A stretch of DNA of 34,077 bases from an uncultured Caballeronia sp. (lineage in GTDB: Bacteria; Pseudomonadota; Gammaproteobacteria; Burkholderiales; Burkholderiaceae): the NCBI GenBank assembly GCA_940588625.1, contig CALNPU010000021.1, positions 1-34,077 of the forward strand, written 5' to 3'. Below, piece by piece: positions 10,558-19,643 of this stretch (the first letter of the stretch is position 1; the number at the start of each line of letters is the position of its first letter). The notes under the pieces were generated by a model that was not told the DNA's origin, made no database searches, and saw nothing but the letters and a program-made list of their open reading frames with translations. A program made the translations under genes and the position numbers.

Positions 10558-11128
10558 GATCCGTGTTTACCATACCGCCCGCGACAAATGCGTAACAGCG
10601 ATATTATAAACTATGACATTCAAAAACTGCAATAAGCGCCCCTCAAGTGGTATAAACTCGATTATTCGAAAGCAAAAACAATACTTTTTGAAAGTTTATA
10701 GCAACAAAATCTTTCGACGAAAAAGCAAATATCTAATACAGGCGTAAGCTTTAACAATGCTTCGGACGCTCTGAGGACTCCAGTTCTATTGGCGGTACAG
10801 ACCGACACTGTACAATCAGCAGCGCATACGGTTTGGACTGTCCGTTCATTCCTTCCAACGACCCAACGACCGGTTTCGTCGCCACAGGGGTTGAGCGGAC
10901 GTGCTGGAAACCGGCCACGGGGTGGCGTCCGCGGATCGGGGAATTTCAGCGTGTCCGGCCACAAGAGAATCGCTGCACAGCGAAGCGCTGCGCCGCGTTT
11001 GGCATAAAAGGATTGCTGATATGACTCGGACGGCGCCGCGGTGAAGAAAGGTAGGCAATTCTGGCTGACGACCCGCGCCGCACAATCGAGCCCAACCCAT
11101 CGTATCGTATAAAAGAAGAGCGACTTCC
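10558..11128. other. Intergenic region with AT-rich island and orphan operator-like dyad
   Basis: No gene is recognised in 571 bases. About 10600-10760 is strikingly AT-rich compared with its surroundings. A perfect dyad follows at 10795-10813. The last 100 bp would carry the promoter of the response regulator gene. No confident promoter hexamers were assigned. The mixture looks like the scar of a deleted gene together with its divergent promoter. Confidence 0.5.
10795..10813. promoter_or_regulatory. Operator-like inverted repeat
   Basis: GTACAG-N7-CTGTAC is a perfect 6-bp dyad with a 7-bp spacer. Its size and symmetry are typical of TetR-family or similar dimeric repressor sites. No such regulator is adjacent, so it may be the leftover control region of a deleted gene. 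Function is inferred from symmetry only. Confidence 0.4.
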
Positions 11129-11815
11129 ATGCGAATCCTTCTAATCGAAGATGACCGCCCCATCGCGCGCGGCATTCAAAGTAGCCTTGAACAAGCCGGT
11201 TTTACCGTCGATATGGCCCACGACGGCATTTTCGCGGAGCAGGCGCTTACGCAAAATCGCCATGAACTGATGATTCTCGATCTCGGCCTGCCGGGTATCG
11301 ACGGCATGACGCTGTTGTCGCGTTTCCGCCAGGGCAATCGCCATACGCCCGTGATTATCCTGACCGCACGCGACGAGCTGTATAACCGCGTCCAGGGCCT
11401 GAACAGCGGCGCGGACGACTACATGCTTAAGCCGTTCGAACCCGCCGAACTCGAAGCGCGCATTCGTGCCGTGATGCGTCGCAGCGGCCCGCATGGCGAT
11501 GTACTGCGTCCGGAAGTATCGCTGGGCGGCTTGCGCCTGTCGGGCGTTGATCGCCGCATTTTCAACGACGAAAAGCCGCTTGAATTGTCACCGCGTGAAT
11601 TCGCCGTGCTCGAAATGCTGCTGCTGCGCCACGGCCGTGTGGTCAGCAAAGCCCAGTTGCAGGATTACCTGACACACTTCGGTGGCGATCTGGGCGATAC
11701 CGCCATCGAAGTTTACGTGCACCGGGTTCGCAAAAAACTCGAAAACTGCCGCGTGGAAATCGTGACAGTGCGAGGTTTCGGCTACTTGCTGCAGGAAATC
11801 CGGCAAGCCGCGTAA
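11129..11815 (+). CDS. OmpR-family response regulator (TctD/QseB-like)
   Basis: An intact 228-residue response regulator. The receiver domain (about 1-115) has the acidic pair D8-D9, phospho-acceptor D51 in LMILDLGLPG, T79 in ILTARD and K101 in MLKPFEP. The C-terminal winged helix (about 130-222) ends in the usual VEIVTVRGFGYLLQ. It is followed after 126 bp by a histidine kinase on the same strand, evidently its partner. The kinase type suggests a tricarboxylate-uptake-like system, but no tct transport genes are in the window, so the regulon is unknown. Both genes of the pair are undamaged in an otherwise decayed region. Confidence 0.93.
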   Translation: MRILLIEDDRPIARGIQSSLEQAGFTVDMAHDGIFAEQALTQNRHELMILDLGLPGIDGMTLLSRFRQGNRHTPVIILTARDELYNRVQGLNSGADDYMLKPFEPAELEARIRAVMRRSGPHGDVLRPEVSLGGLRLSGVDRRIFNDEKPLELSPREFAVLEMLLLRHGRVVSKAQLQDYLTHFGGDLGDTAIEVYVHRVRKKLENCRVEIVTVRGFGYLLQEIRQAA

Positions 11816-11941
11816 GCGATTTGTCGACGACATAACAAGCCTGACGAGCGATTACCCAGCACCTTGCGATTCCTTCCCCGGCGCACGCCCGACGAACGTT
11901 TCGACCGCGCCGACTGGCTGCATCTGGCGTACTAGACAACC

Positions 11942-13369
11942 ATGTCTGCAAGCGTGCCGCCCAGCCTTCGGCGCTCGCTGCTGCGCCGCCTTGCCGCGCC
12001 GCTGTCCCTGCTTGCGCTAATGAGTGGACTGATGGCGTATTGGCTGGCGTGGCAATACACGCAGCATGTCGTCGACCGCTCGCTGGCGGATCTCGCCACG
12101 GCTATCTCCAAGCAAATCCAACTGGCGGGCGTCGACGCGCCGGTAACGGTGCCGCCGCTCGCCCGCGCCATGTTCTCGGACCCCGTCGAACAACTGATCT
12201 ACCGGATCAGCGCCGGCGATAGCGAGATCGCCGGCGAATCCGATCTGCCGCTGACCGGCAGGAACGTGCGCCGGATTCACTATGCATACGTCTTCGAGAT
12301 GTACTACCAAGGCGTGAGCGTGCGTGCGGCGCAGGTGCGCGTCGATCAGACGCATGGCAATCCGATCGTCGTGGAAGTCGCGCAGCGCGTAGGCTCGCGG
12401 TACCGGATAGCAGTCGAGTTCATGGTCGCCATCATGATGCCGCTGCTGCTCTTGCTGCTGGCGGGCTGGGTGATCGTGTGGCGCGTGGTGAACCAACAGC
12501 TCAACCCGCTGACCGATCTTGCCGATACCCTCAACCGGCAGACCCACATGTCGCTGGAGCCAGTCGACGAATCGTTCATCCCCGTCGAAATTCGTCCGCT
12601 GACAAACGCAATGAACGCGCTGCTCGACCGCCTGAAAACGGCACTGAACGACCAGCACAAATTTATCGCCGACGCCGCCCACCAGCTTCGTACACCGCTC
12701 ACCGCCGTAAAACTGCATGCCGAGCAGGCAGCGACCGCCAAGGACCCCGCGAAGGTGCTGGACGCTGTCAGGGAGCTGCGGGCATCGGCGGATCGTGCTG
12801 TGCGATTGTCGAATCAGTTGCTCTCGCTCGCGCGCGCCGAGCCGGGTGAACAGGCCGCACGTTTCACTGACTTCGATTACGCTGCGCTCGCGTTTGAAAC
12901 CGGCGCGGAATGGGTGCCGCGTGCACTGGCTGCGCATGTCGACCTGGGCTTCCAGCGTCTGGACGACCCCGACAACGAACATCTGCTGATGGTGCGCGGC
13001 AATCTCGCGCTGGTGCGCGAGGTGATCGCCAATCTCATCGATAACGCGTTGAAGTACGTACCCACGTTGCGGGCCGAAGGCGCACGCGTAACCGTCACGG
13101 TGACGCAAACCGTCGATGAAAAAGGCTGTAAGATGGGCGAAATCGTAGTGGAAGACAACGGTCCGGGCGTGCCGCTTGAACAACAACCGGATCTGTTCAA
13201 GCGCTTCTTTCGCGGCGACGGCCATGGCGTGGAAGGCGGGGCCGGACTGGGCCTTGCGATCATCCACGACATCATGGTCCTGCACAGTGGCAGCGTGCAT
13301 TACGAGGACGCTCCAGCGCTCGAAGGCGGCGCGCGCTTCATCGTGCGAATGCCTTTGAAAACGACATAG
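11942..13369 (+). CDS. Sensor histidine kinase (TctE-like, 2CSK_N type)
   Basis: An intact 475-residue inner-membrane kinase. Helix TM1 (about 16-38) is followed by a periplasmic domain resembling 2CSK_N (DRSLADLATAISKQIQ, then RIS..DSEIAGESDLP). TM2 (about 160-183) leads to a HAMP-like linker. The phosphoacceptor His is H247 in DAAHQLRTPLTAVK. The ATPase domain has the N-box (NLIDNALKYV, 364-373), G1 (DNGPG, 405-409) and G2 (GAGLGLAI, 433-440). It should phosphorylate the response regulator just upstream. The 126-bp gap between the two genes is longer than usual for such pairs. A strong terminator follows at once. Confidence 0.93.
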   Translation: MSASVPPSLRRSLLRRLAAPLSLLALMSGLMAYWLAWQYTQHVVDRSLADLATAISKQIQLAGVDAPVTVPPLARAMFSDPVEQLIYRISAGDSEIAGESDLPLTGRNVRRIHYAYVFEMYYQGVSVRAAQVRVDQTHGNPIVVEVAQRVGSRYRIAVEFMVAIMMPLLLLLLAGWVIVWRVVNQQLNPLTDLADTLNRQTHMSLEPVDESFIPVEIRPLTNAMNALLDRLKTALNDQHKFIADAAHQLRTPLTAVKLHAEQAATAKDPAKVLDAVRELRASADRAVRLSNQLLSLARAEPGEQAARFTDFDYAALAFETGAEWVPRALAAHVDLGFQRLDDPDNEHLLMVRGNLALVREVIANLIDNALKYVPTLRAEGARVTVTVTQTVDEKGCKMGEIVVEDNGPGVPLEQQPDLFKRFFRGDGHGVEGGAGLGLAIIHDIMVLHSGSVHYEDAPALEGGARFIVRMPLKTT

Positions 13370-13377
13370 AAAATAGA

Positions 13378-13414
13378 AAACGCCACGGAGGACACCTGCC
13401 GTGGCGTTTTTTTT
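13378..13414. terminator. Bidirectional rho-independent terminator
   Basis: The stem ACGCCACGG/CCGTGGCGT is followed by eight T residues on the plus strand. It is preceded by A-rich sequence that gives a T-rich tail on the minus strand. It lies between the convergent kinase and SET-domain genes and can serve both. Confidence 0.92.
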
Positions 13415-13430
13415 ACCCTGTACGAAAGCC

Positions 13431-13886
13431 TTACTTTTTCTTCTTCAACGCGAGCATGGTGCCGCGGCACTTTTTGGTGCCGCAGCGGCATTCGTATTCC
13501 TTCTTTAGCTTCTTCGTGACGCGACCGTTGATGACAAGACCGTAGTCGTAGTACAGCTCTTCATCTTCCTTGATCACACGCAGCGCGTGGATGAACACGC
13601 GCCCTTCCTTCTCCTCGGCTTCGCAATTCGGCGCGCACGAATGGTTGATGTAGCGTGCGCTGTTGCCGTCGACCTTGCCGTCGATCACTTTGCCATTTTC
13701 GAGCGCGAAATAGAACGTATGGTTCGGCTCGTCCGGGTTGTGGGGATGACGGCGCAATGCCTCTTTCCACGAAATGCGTTTGCCCTTGTACTCGATAATC
13801 CGCTCGCCCTTAGCGAGCGGCATCGCGGCATACACGCCCTTGCCGTGTATGCCCGAACGGCGGACGGCGACCCTCCGTGAACTCAT
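13431..13886 (-). CDS. SET-domain protein-lysine methyltransferase
   Basis: An intact 151-residue protein built almost entirely of a SET domain. It has the S-adenosylmethionine-binding start GIHGKGVYA (12-20), the pseudoknot motif YINHSCAPNC (79-88), the catalytic ELYYDYG (110-116), and a post-SET zinc motif CRCGTKKCRG (CxCx4C; C133, C135, C140) that can use C84 as the fourth ligand. The C-terminus is a lysine-rich tail. SET enzymes methylate protein lysines. In bacteria the substrates are mostly unknown, and ribosomal or DNA-binding proteins are possible. No substrate gene is adjacent. It is complete despite decay on its upstream side. Confidence 0.92.
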   Translation of the reverse strand: MSSRRVAVRRSGIHGKGVYAAMPLAKGERIIEYKGKRISWKEALRRHPHNPDEPNHTFYFALENGKVIDGKVDGNSARYINHSCAPNCEAEEKEGRVFIHALRVIKEDEELYYDYGLVINGRVTKKLKKEYECRCGTKKCRGTMLALKKKK

Positions 13887-14169
13887 CGAATGAATCCTTT
13901 AAAAGGTTTGGCTTAGCAGACGCTTCAACTTTGCCCCCGTCTCGGTTCCACGCGAACAGTGACAAACCGAAACGTACGCGGCAGCCTGAATGCGAGGCGC
14001 CGCCGCGTTGCTGTCTTTCTCATCGCATCGTGTGCATCATCTGCTTCATGTACTGCAATTCACTGTCATTCGATGTCCATGCAGAACTGAGACCACATAG
14101 GCGAACAACGGCATCGTACACGTTAGGCGCGCACGAGTTCAACCGCTCCATAAATTCATATCGCCTGTT

Positions 14170-15281
14170 TCAGCGTTGGCTGAACGAGATATCGCCGAAC
14201 AACGCTTTTTGGTCGCGCAGCTGCGAGCGCCAGTATTACGGCGGCGCCTCCACGGTCGCACCAAGTTGGGCGGCCGCGTGCCACGGCCAACGCGGATTGT
14301 AGAGCAGCGCGCGTGCCAACGCGACCAAATCCACCTCCCCCAGACTCAATGATCTCTTCAGCATGCTGTGGGTCGGTGATCAGGCCTACGCCCATAGTGT
14401 TCACGCCCGTTGCTTCCTTAATGGCTTTTGGAACGGTAGTTGACAACCCGGTGACAGCGTAATTTTCTGCAACGGCGATACGCCACCCGACAACACATCG
14501 ATCCAGTCCACCTTGTGCTTTTGCAACTCCTTCACGAACACGATGGTCTGCTTGAGATCCCAGCCGCCCTTCACCCAGTCTGATGCCGACACATGCAGAC
14601 CAACGGGTTCATCCGCGGGAAAAGCGGCACGCACGGCGTCAAAGACTTCGAGCGGAAAACGCATACGGTTTTCGAGCGAACCGTCATATTCATCGGTGCG
14701 CTGGTTGGCAAGCGGTGAGAGAAACTGATGCAGCAGATAACCGTGGGCCGCGTGCACTTCAAGTGCATCCAGCCCCAGGCGCGCCGCACGTTTCGCCGTC
14801 GCCACGAAGGCTTCGCGTATGCGGATCAGACCGGCTACATCAAGTGCGAGCGGCGATGTTTCACCTTCTTTATGCGGAATCACCGAGGGCGCCGAGGGCA
14901 ACCAGCCGCCTTCCGACACGGGGATCAGTTGACCGCCTTCCCAAGGCACCGCGCTCGACGCTTTACGCCCCGCGTAGCTGATCTGCATCGTGATGGCGAT
15001 GTGCGAATGCTTTCGAATAGCCTCGATGACCGGCTTGAGCGCGGCTTCGGTCACGTCGTCCCAGAGGCAGAGGTCGCCGCCGTGACGCGGCCATCTGGGC
15101 CGACCAAGGTTGCTTTGAAGCAGAGCATGCCGGCACCCGAGAGCGCGAGGTTTCCGAGGTGGATCATGTGCCACGCAGTGGCCTCGCCACATTCGGCTGA
15201 GTACTGACACATCGGAGACACCACGATGCGGTTCGGAAGCGTCACGCCTCGCAGCGTGAAGGGCGAAAACAGAGAGCTCGT
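14170..15281 (-). pseudogene. NADH:flavin oxidoreductase (Old Yellow Enzyme, YqjM-like), disrupted
   Basis: The N-terminus SSLFSPFTLRGVTLPNRIVV, with PMCQYSAE, is characteristic. The codon before it is ACG (15279-15281), where ATG is expected. A frameshift near 15080 moves to WDDVTEAALKPVIEAIRKHS, then the active-site strand ALEVHAAHGYLLHQFLSPL and NRTDEY-like QRTDEYDGSLENR. A second shift near 14446 leads to GVGLITDPQHAEEIIESG. A third near 14340 leads to a tail that is itself cut by TAA (PP-stop-YW) before its natural TGA at 14170. The enzyme would reduce alpha,beta-unsaturated carbonyls with FMN. It has lesions throughout and is certainly inactive. Confidence 0.88.
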
Positions 15282-15390
15282 GAGGAATTTCCGGAGAAAG
15301 GAAAAAGGGCGTTTCAGGAATAGCACTTCGGTTTTTTCCCTGCTGAGCGCAGGCCGATCGCTTGACCAATCACACTGACGCCTTCGCCGT

Positions 15391-16086
15391 CTACTTCGCC
15401 TCGTCCGCAGGCGTATTCAATCTCATTGCCCAGGACTCGACCTTGCCGGTATCAAGCCGCTTTGCCGCCGTGCTTCGCCACGATGGCGTCAGCGTCGCGA
15501 ACGCCGCCATCTGGTTCAAGCGCTGCCTGGTTATCGCGATCAACGTAAAACACCCTCAGCAACCGTTCGATACTCCAGGGATGCGGCCGCGTGAGCTATT
15601 CCATGAGTCGCCCGTCCCTATTTCACCGGGTTCCAGGACGCGGTAGTACCAGCCCGTACGACGCGTGTCCTGCACTCGCCGCGACATGTCATCGCGGGAA
15701 AAATGGAGGTTGAGTTTCCAGTACGGCTGGCACGGTTGCGATACCTGCACGATCACCGTGCCAAGGCGAAACACATCGCCCACGCATACATCCGCTTCAT
15801 TCAAACCGTGTGTCGAAATGTTTTCACCGAATGCGCCGGGGTTTCGAAGCGACTCAAACCAGCAGACGATACCGGCCATTCACCTTGCCAGGCCGCGTAG
15901 TGGTCGCGGCTGTAGTAATGCAGTGCTTTCTCAGGGCCACCATGATGCTTGCGCTCGAACTGGTGGTCGCCCCTTCCAGCCCGATTTCACCCACGCGGGC
16001 CGGCACCGGCACTTTGTGAATCGCGCGCTGTATTTGCCATACGTGCCGAGCGGTGCAACTTCTCCGGTAAGCACGGCGTCAATCAC
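15391..16086 (-). pseudogene. MOSC-domain protein (YiiM-like), disrupted
   Basis: The pieces read as a YiiM-type MOSC protein. A probable GTG start at 16086 begins VIDAVLTGEVAPLGTYGKYS. Then come EIGLEGDHQFERKHHGGPEK, HYYSRDHYAAWQGE, GAFGENISTHGLNEADVCVG (15750-15820), RRTGWYYRVLEPGEIGTGD and, near the end, FYVDRDNQAAL before TAG at 15391. MOSC proteins transfer or use molybdenum cofactor sulfur; YiiM detoxifies N-hydroxylated purines. At least four frameshifts separate the pieces. Confidence 0.82.
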
Positions 16087-16128
16087 AGGATTAATGGCGC
16101 GTTACCTTCAGTACGTTCTCCAAAACTC

Positions 16129-16847
16129 TTATTTGACAGGCTCGAACCGATCCAGCTATTCGCCAAACATCTTGCCTGCAGCGTTTTCGAGCGCGGGGCC
16201 ATATTTGGCCGTGTTAGCGCGTAAGGCCGTCACGGTCGTCCGGCTTTCCGCGACTTCGCCCGGATACGCCACCAGCCAGCTTTCAAACCGGTCGACCAGG
16301 ACTTCAGGATGCATTGCAAGCCCAAGACGTGATCGCCCCAACTGAAAGCCTGATTTTTACACAGGTCCGTGAATGCCAGCCGCGTGGCGCCATCGGGAAG
16401 ATCGAAGGTATCGCCATGCCAATGGAGCACCGGTGTCGGCTCGCCATCCGCTTCGAAATGCCGCAAAGCAGAGGTTTTGCCCGCTTCGGTCAGCGTCAGC
16501 ACTTTCCAGCTGAGTTCCTTCTGTGCCGCCGGATACACCTTCGCACCCAGCGTGCGGGCAATCAACTGCGCGCCCAGGCAAATCCCGATAGTTGGCAACC
16601 CCGCCACAATGCATTTTTCAAGTATGGCAAACAACGGGTTCAGGTGGGGAAACAGCGCGTCCTCGTAAGTGCCGATCAGGCCACCGAGCACGACCATCAA
16701 TGAAATATCGAGTGGATTAGGAGCGTCGATGCGGGCGCGGCCCACGTCGAGATAACGCACCAGTTGGCCATGATCGCCCAGCACCCGTTCCAGACTGCCG
16801 AGATCTTCGAAGTAGACGTGGCGTATCGCCAAAACTTCACGTTTCAT
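16129..16847 (-). pseudogene. Class I glutamine amidotransferase (GMP synthase-like), disrupted
   Basis: The start MKREVLAIRHVYFEDLGSLE leads to the nucleophile elbow PTIGICLGAQLIARTLG, whose Cys is catalytic, and to VLHWHGDTFDLPDGATRLA. A one-base loss at about 16311 changes the frame exactly at the catalytic His-Glu motif (QC|HPEV). The tail PEVLVDRFESWLVAYPGEVA lies in another frame and has TAG at 16156-16158 (GE-stop-LDRFEPVK) before the natural TAA at 16129. The catalytic triad therefore cannot form. Free-standing proteins of this family remove ammonia from glutamine or gamma-glutamyl compounds. Confidence 0.87.
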
Positions 16848-17042
16848 CGGCGGTTATCCAGAAGAGCCGGCAAGCTGAGATCAGCGCGCGGAATCAGGCG
16901 GCGCACACAAAGGAAAGGCACGGTCGAGCAGCCAGCACGCGCGCCAACGGGCGCGCGGCTCGAATAGTCTAACCGACACCGCGTGCTTCTCGCTCAACGC
17001 GCGAAGCACGAACGGCGAAAGCGGAGATTCACACAGTGACGC

Positions 17043-17693
17043 TTACGTGACCTGCGCGAAAATCTTCCAGTTCTTCTTCTGCTTGGAAAGATCGCCTTCT
17101 TCGTATACCGAACAATCGAGACGCAGGTCGGTATCGGCCATGTCGATGTTCAGCAACGTACAGTGATGCGGCGTCTTTTTCGGGTTCTTGTTTGCTTCCA
17201 GGTGCGCGCAGCTCAAGCACATGCGATGCGGCGGAATTTGCTGCACCGCTTCGAGCTGTCGAATGGTCTTCAGCAGGCTGCGGTACAACTGCGACTGCTC
17301 ATCGGCTTTCAACGTGCCGACTGCCTTCGACAAGAACTCCGGCCATACCAGCGCCTTCTTGGCCGCTGTTTTTCCGCGTGCCGTCAGGCGCACGGCCAGC
17401 GCGCGCCCGTCGTCCAGCGCGTGGCGCTTTTCGACCAGACTCTTGCCTTCCAGTGTGCCGACGACATCGCTGGTGGTAGCGGCGGTCAACGCCGTTTCCC
17501 GTGCAATCTCGCCAAGCCGCATTGGACTGCGCCGCTGCATCAGCAACACGAGAATTTCACCCTGGGTTGGCGTCAAGCCCACACCCTCAGCCCATTCCCA
17601 TGCCTGGCTACGCATCGCCGTGCTCAACCGCAGCAAGCCGTGGGTCACCCGTCCTGTGGCCTGCTCTCCGTATACGCCTTCGCTCATAGTCAT
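17043..17693 (-). CDS. MarR-family regulator with C-terminal Cys4 motif
   Basis: An intact 216-residue protein. Residues 10-145 form a MarR winged helix (LTPTQGEILVLLMQRRSPMR, LGEIARETALTAATTSDVVG, wing around KRHALDDGRALAVRLTARG). Unlike ordinary MarR proteins of about 140-160 residues, it carries a C-terminal extension with C159-x2-C162, H176-H177-C178 and C194. This spacing suggests a zinc or iron-sulfur site and hence metal or redox sensing. MarR proteins usually repress nearby genes. The adjacent genes are a broken amidotransferase downstream and the DnaA-box spacer upstream. Family assignment is firm; the ligand is unknown. Confidence 0.9.
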   Translation of the reverse strand: MTMSEGVYGEQATGRVTHGLLRLSTAMRSQAWEWAEGVGLTPTQGEILVLLMQRRSPMRLGEIARETALTAATTSDVVGTLEGKSLVEKRHALDDGRALAVRLTARGKTAAKKALVWPEFLSKAVGTLKADEQSQLYRSLLKTIRQLEAVQQIPPHRMCLSCAHLEANKNPKKTPHHCTLLNIDMADTDLRLDCSVYEEGDLSKQKKNWKIFAQVT

Positions 17694-18308
17694 TCGCTTC
17701 GTCTTTCTTGATGCTTATCAGATGGTTTGGCAATGGCTTGAAACCGGCAAACGTCAGACCCCGCTCGTTTTACCCAAGCCGCTGTAGGCTTAATCACCGA
17801 CGTGTCCGGCCGGCGAATCCTTTCGTATCAACTACCGTCTCAAAATTCGGGCGATCAAACCGATGCAGCTAGTTCGTCGTCCGGATCAGGACATCTATGT
17901 TTCTCCGTGGCGCCTGTTCTAGACCTTCCAGCGCTTCATTTGTTTCACCGGCTTTGCATCCCCCTATCAGCAAAACCGACATTCTAAGCGACTGGAACCG
18001 AACGTATACCTTAGTTATTCACAAAACCGTGTGGATAAGGACGTAGATAACCACATTATTCGCTGTGCGCCAATTCTTGATAATCCCGGGCATACAAAAC
18101 CGCCACCTTGTTATCCCACGTTGCCCCTCCTGATGCAAGGCTTCATCCCAGGGTTGTGCGCACTCCAAACTGTTGAGTTTGTGGTGATTCTATCAGTTGT
18201 CCACAGAATTGCGCGATGTTTATTAACTACTATTACGTATGTATACGAACTCGTAATAGAGTAAACCTTGGAGGCAAATTATCGGCATCAGCCTGAAAGA
18301 AAATGACG
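17694..18308. other. 615-bp spacer with DnaA boxes and AT-rich tract (candidate origin element)
   Basis: No gene is recognised, though a short plus-strand frame ends at TAG near 17922. The spacer holds two perfect DnaA boxes of the TTATNCACA type (18015-18023 direct, 18030-18038 inverted) and a one-mismatch box TTGTCCACA at 18197-18205. A tract of about 72% AT follows at 18221-18260. It lies between the divergently facing starts and ends of minus-strand genes. Confidence 0.55.
18015..18205. other. DnaA-box cluster 1
   Basis: TTATTCACA at 18015-18023 and TGTGGATAA at 18030-18038 (TTATCCACA on the other strand) are perfect boxes only 6 nt apart, in inverted orientation. TTGTCCACA at 18197-18205 differs at one base. 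A perfect TTATNCACA box is expected about once per 33 kb, counting both strands, in random sequence. Confidence 0.65.
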
Positions 18309-18335
18309 AAAAAACCGCCGGTAGGCAGGTTTCTT
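18309..18335 (-). terminator. Terminator downstream of the carboxylate-amine ligase gene
   Basis: On the minus strand the stem AAACC(T)GCC / GGCGGTTT, with a TACC loop, is followed by a run of six T. It begins about 40 nt after the ligase stop. A T-rich tail on the plus side may make it active in both directions. Confidence 0.7.
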
Positions 18336-18377
18336 TTTTCTAGAGGCGGTCAAATCGCTGAAGCCAAGGCCGATCTG

Positions 18378-19493
18378 TCACTCACGCCACTGCAAGCACT
18401 GCTGGCGCACAGCTTCATTCAGCGAACCCTCGCGATCAAAAACACCGCGTAGCCAGGTCGCGTCGTTCATGTTGCTGCACGCGATATCGCGGACCTGGCG
18501 CAGCGCTTCGTTGGAACTCAGCGCGTCGGCATGAGGCGCAATCACGTCAAGCGTTGCCAGGATGTCTTCCGTGATCGTGCGGCGCTCGCCCGTTTGAGGA
18601 TCGATGCAACTACCTTCCAAGCCGAAGCGGCAAGCTTCGAAACGGTTAAACGTATAGACAAGGTAGTCGTCTTCTTTCAACGTCAGGGGTTTGTCGAGCA
18701 ACAGGTAACGCGCAAGCGTCTGGATGTAGCAGGCAATGGCCGCTGCGCGATCAACCGACAGCGGCGTGTCCATCACCCGTACTTCGATCGTGCCGAAACC
18801 CGGCTTCGGTCGGATGTCCCAGTAGAAGTCTTTCATGCTGTTCACCACGCCGGTGCTGACCATCTTCGAGAAATATTCCTCGAAGCTGTACCACGTGAGG
18901 GTGAACGGCGCCCGGCCGGACAGCGGAAATGCAAAGACAGAATTGAGGCGCGCGGAATGAAAGCCAGTATCCACACCTTGCACGTACGGTGACGAAGCCG
19001 ACAGCGCGATGAAGTGCGGAATGAAACGCGACATGGAATGCAGCAGGAACAACGCGCTGTCCGGGTTCGGGCAGCCAATGTGCACGTGTTGGCCGAACAC
19101 CGTGAACTGCTTGGCGAGGTAACCGTAGAGTTCGGAAAGGTACTGAAAGCGCGGCGTATCGAAGATCTGACGGTCGCTCCACTGCTGGAAGGCATGCGTG
19201 CCACCGCCACACAGCCCGACATTGAGGTGGTCAGCGACGGACACTAAGATATCGCGGATGGCACGGAGGTCCGTTACGGCTTGTTCGTGCGTCGTACAGA
19301 TGCCGGCGGACAACTCGATCATGCTTTCGGTGATCTCCGGCGTGATGCTGCCAGGGATCTTTTCGTCCTTGACGAGCCGCATGAGATCGGAGGCCGCCTT
19401 GGTCAAGTCGTAGTCGTGCGTATTGACGACCTGGATCTCGAGTTCGACGCCAAAGGTGAACGGCTCCGAGTTGATGAAAGGTTCGAGTGACAT
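18378..19493 (-). CDS. Carboxylate-amine ligase, GCS2 family (YbdK-like)
   Basis: An intact 371-residue enzyme of the glutamate-cysteine-ligase type 2 family, which makes ATP-dependent gamma-glutamyl amide bonds. Motifs include [20 protein letters not shown] (N-terminal metal and substrate site), [40 protein letters not shown] and [20 protein letters not shown]. The start at 19493 ([10 protein letters not shown]) is preferred to the upstream ATG at 19574. The 27 extra residues are Arg/Cys-rich and unlike the family, and the chosen start gives the usual length. True glutathione synthesis is normally done by a different GshA, so the physiological product is uncertain. The gene may be co-transcribed with the antiporter 150 bp upstream. 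Confidence 0.9.
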   Translation of the reverse strand: MSLEPFINSEPFTFGVELEIQVVNTHDYDLTKAASDLMRLVKDEKIPGSITPEITESMIELSAGICTTHEQAVTDLRAIRDILVSVADHLNVGLCGGGTHAFQQWSDRQIFDTPRFQYLSELYGYLAKQFTVFGQHVHIGCPNPDSALFLLHSMSRFIPHFIALSASSPYVQGVDTGFHSARLNSVFAFPLSGRAPFTLTWYSFEEYFSKMVSTGVVNSMKDFYWDIRPKPGFGTIEVRVMDTPLSVDRAAAIACYIQTLARYLLLDKPLTLKEDDYLVYTFNRFEACRFGLEGSCIDPQTGERRTITEDILATLDVIAPHADALSSNEALRQVRDIACSNMNDATWLRGVFDREGSLNEAVRQQCLQWRE

Positions 19494-19643
19494 GGTGCCT
19501 CTGCCTCTTGATTGACAAAGCCTGGGTCGCCGGCCAACACCTTGCCGGCATGACGCGCCGGGTAGTGAGCTCAAGCGCTCAGTGACAGATTCAATGAAAC
19601 GCCCGGCAACCCGCTAAAAACGATAAAAAAACAGGATACGACG

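Noticed and set aside
12017..13300. A 427-codon open frame antisense to the histidine kinase
   Set aside because: It is a shadow frame of GC-rich coding sequence on the other strand. The kinase frame has all its family motifs and the antisense product resembles nothing.
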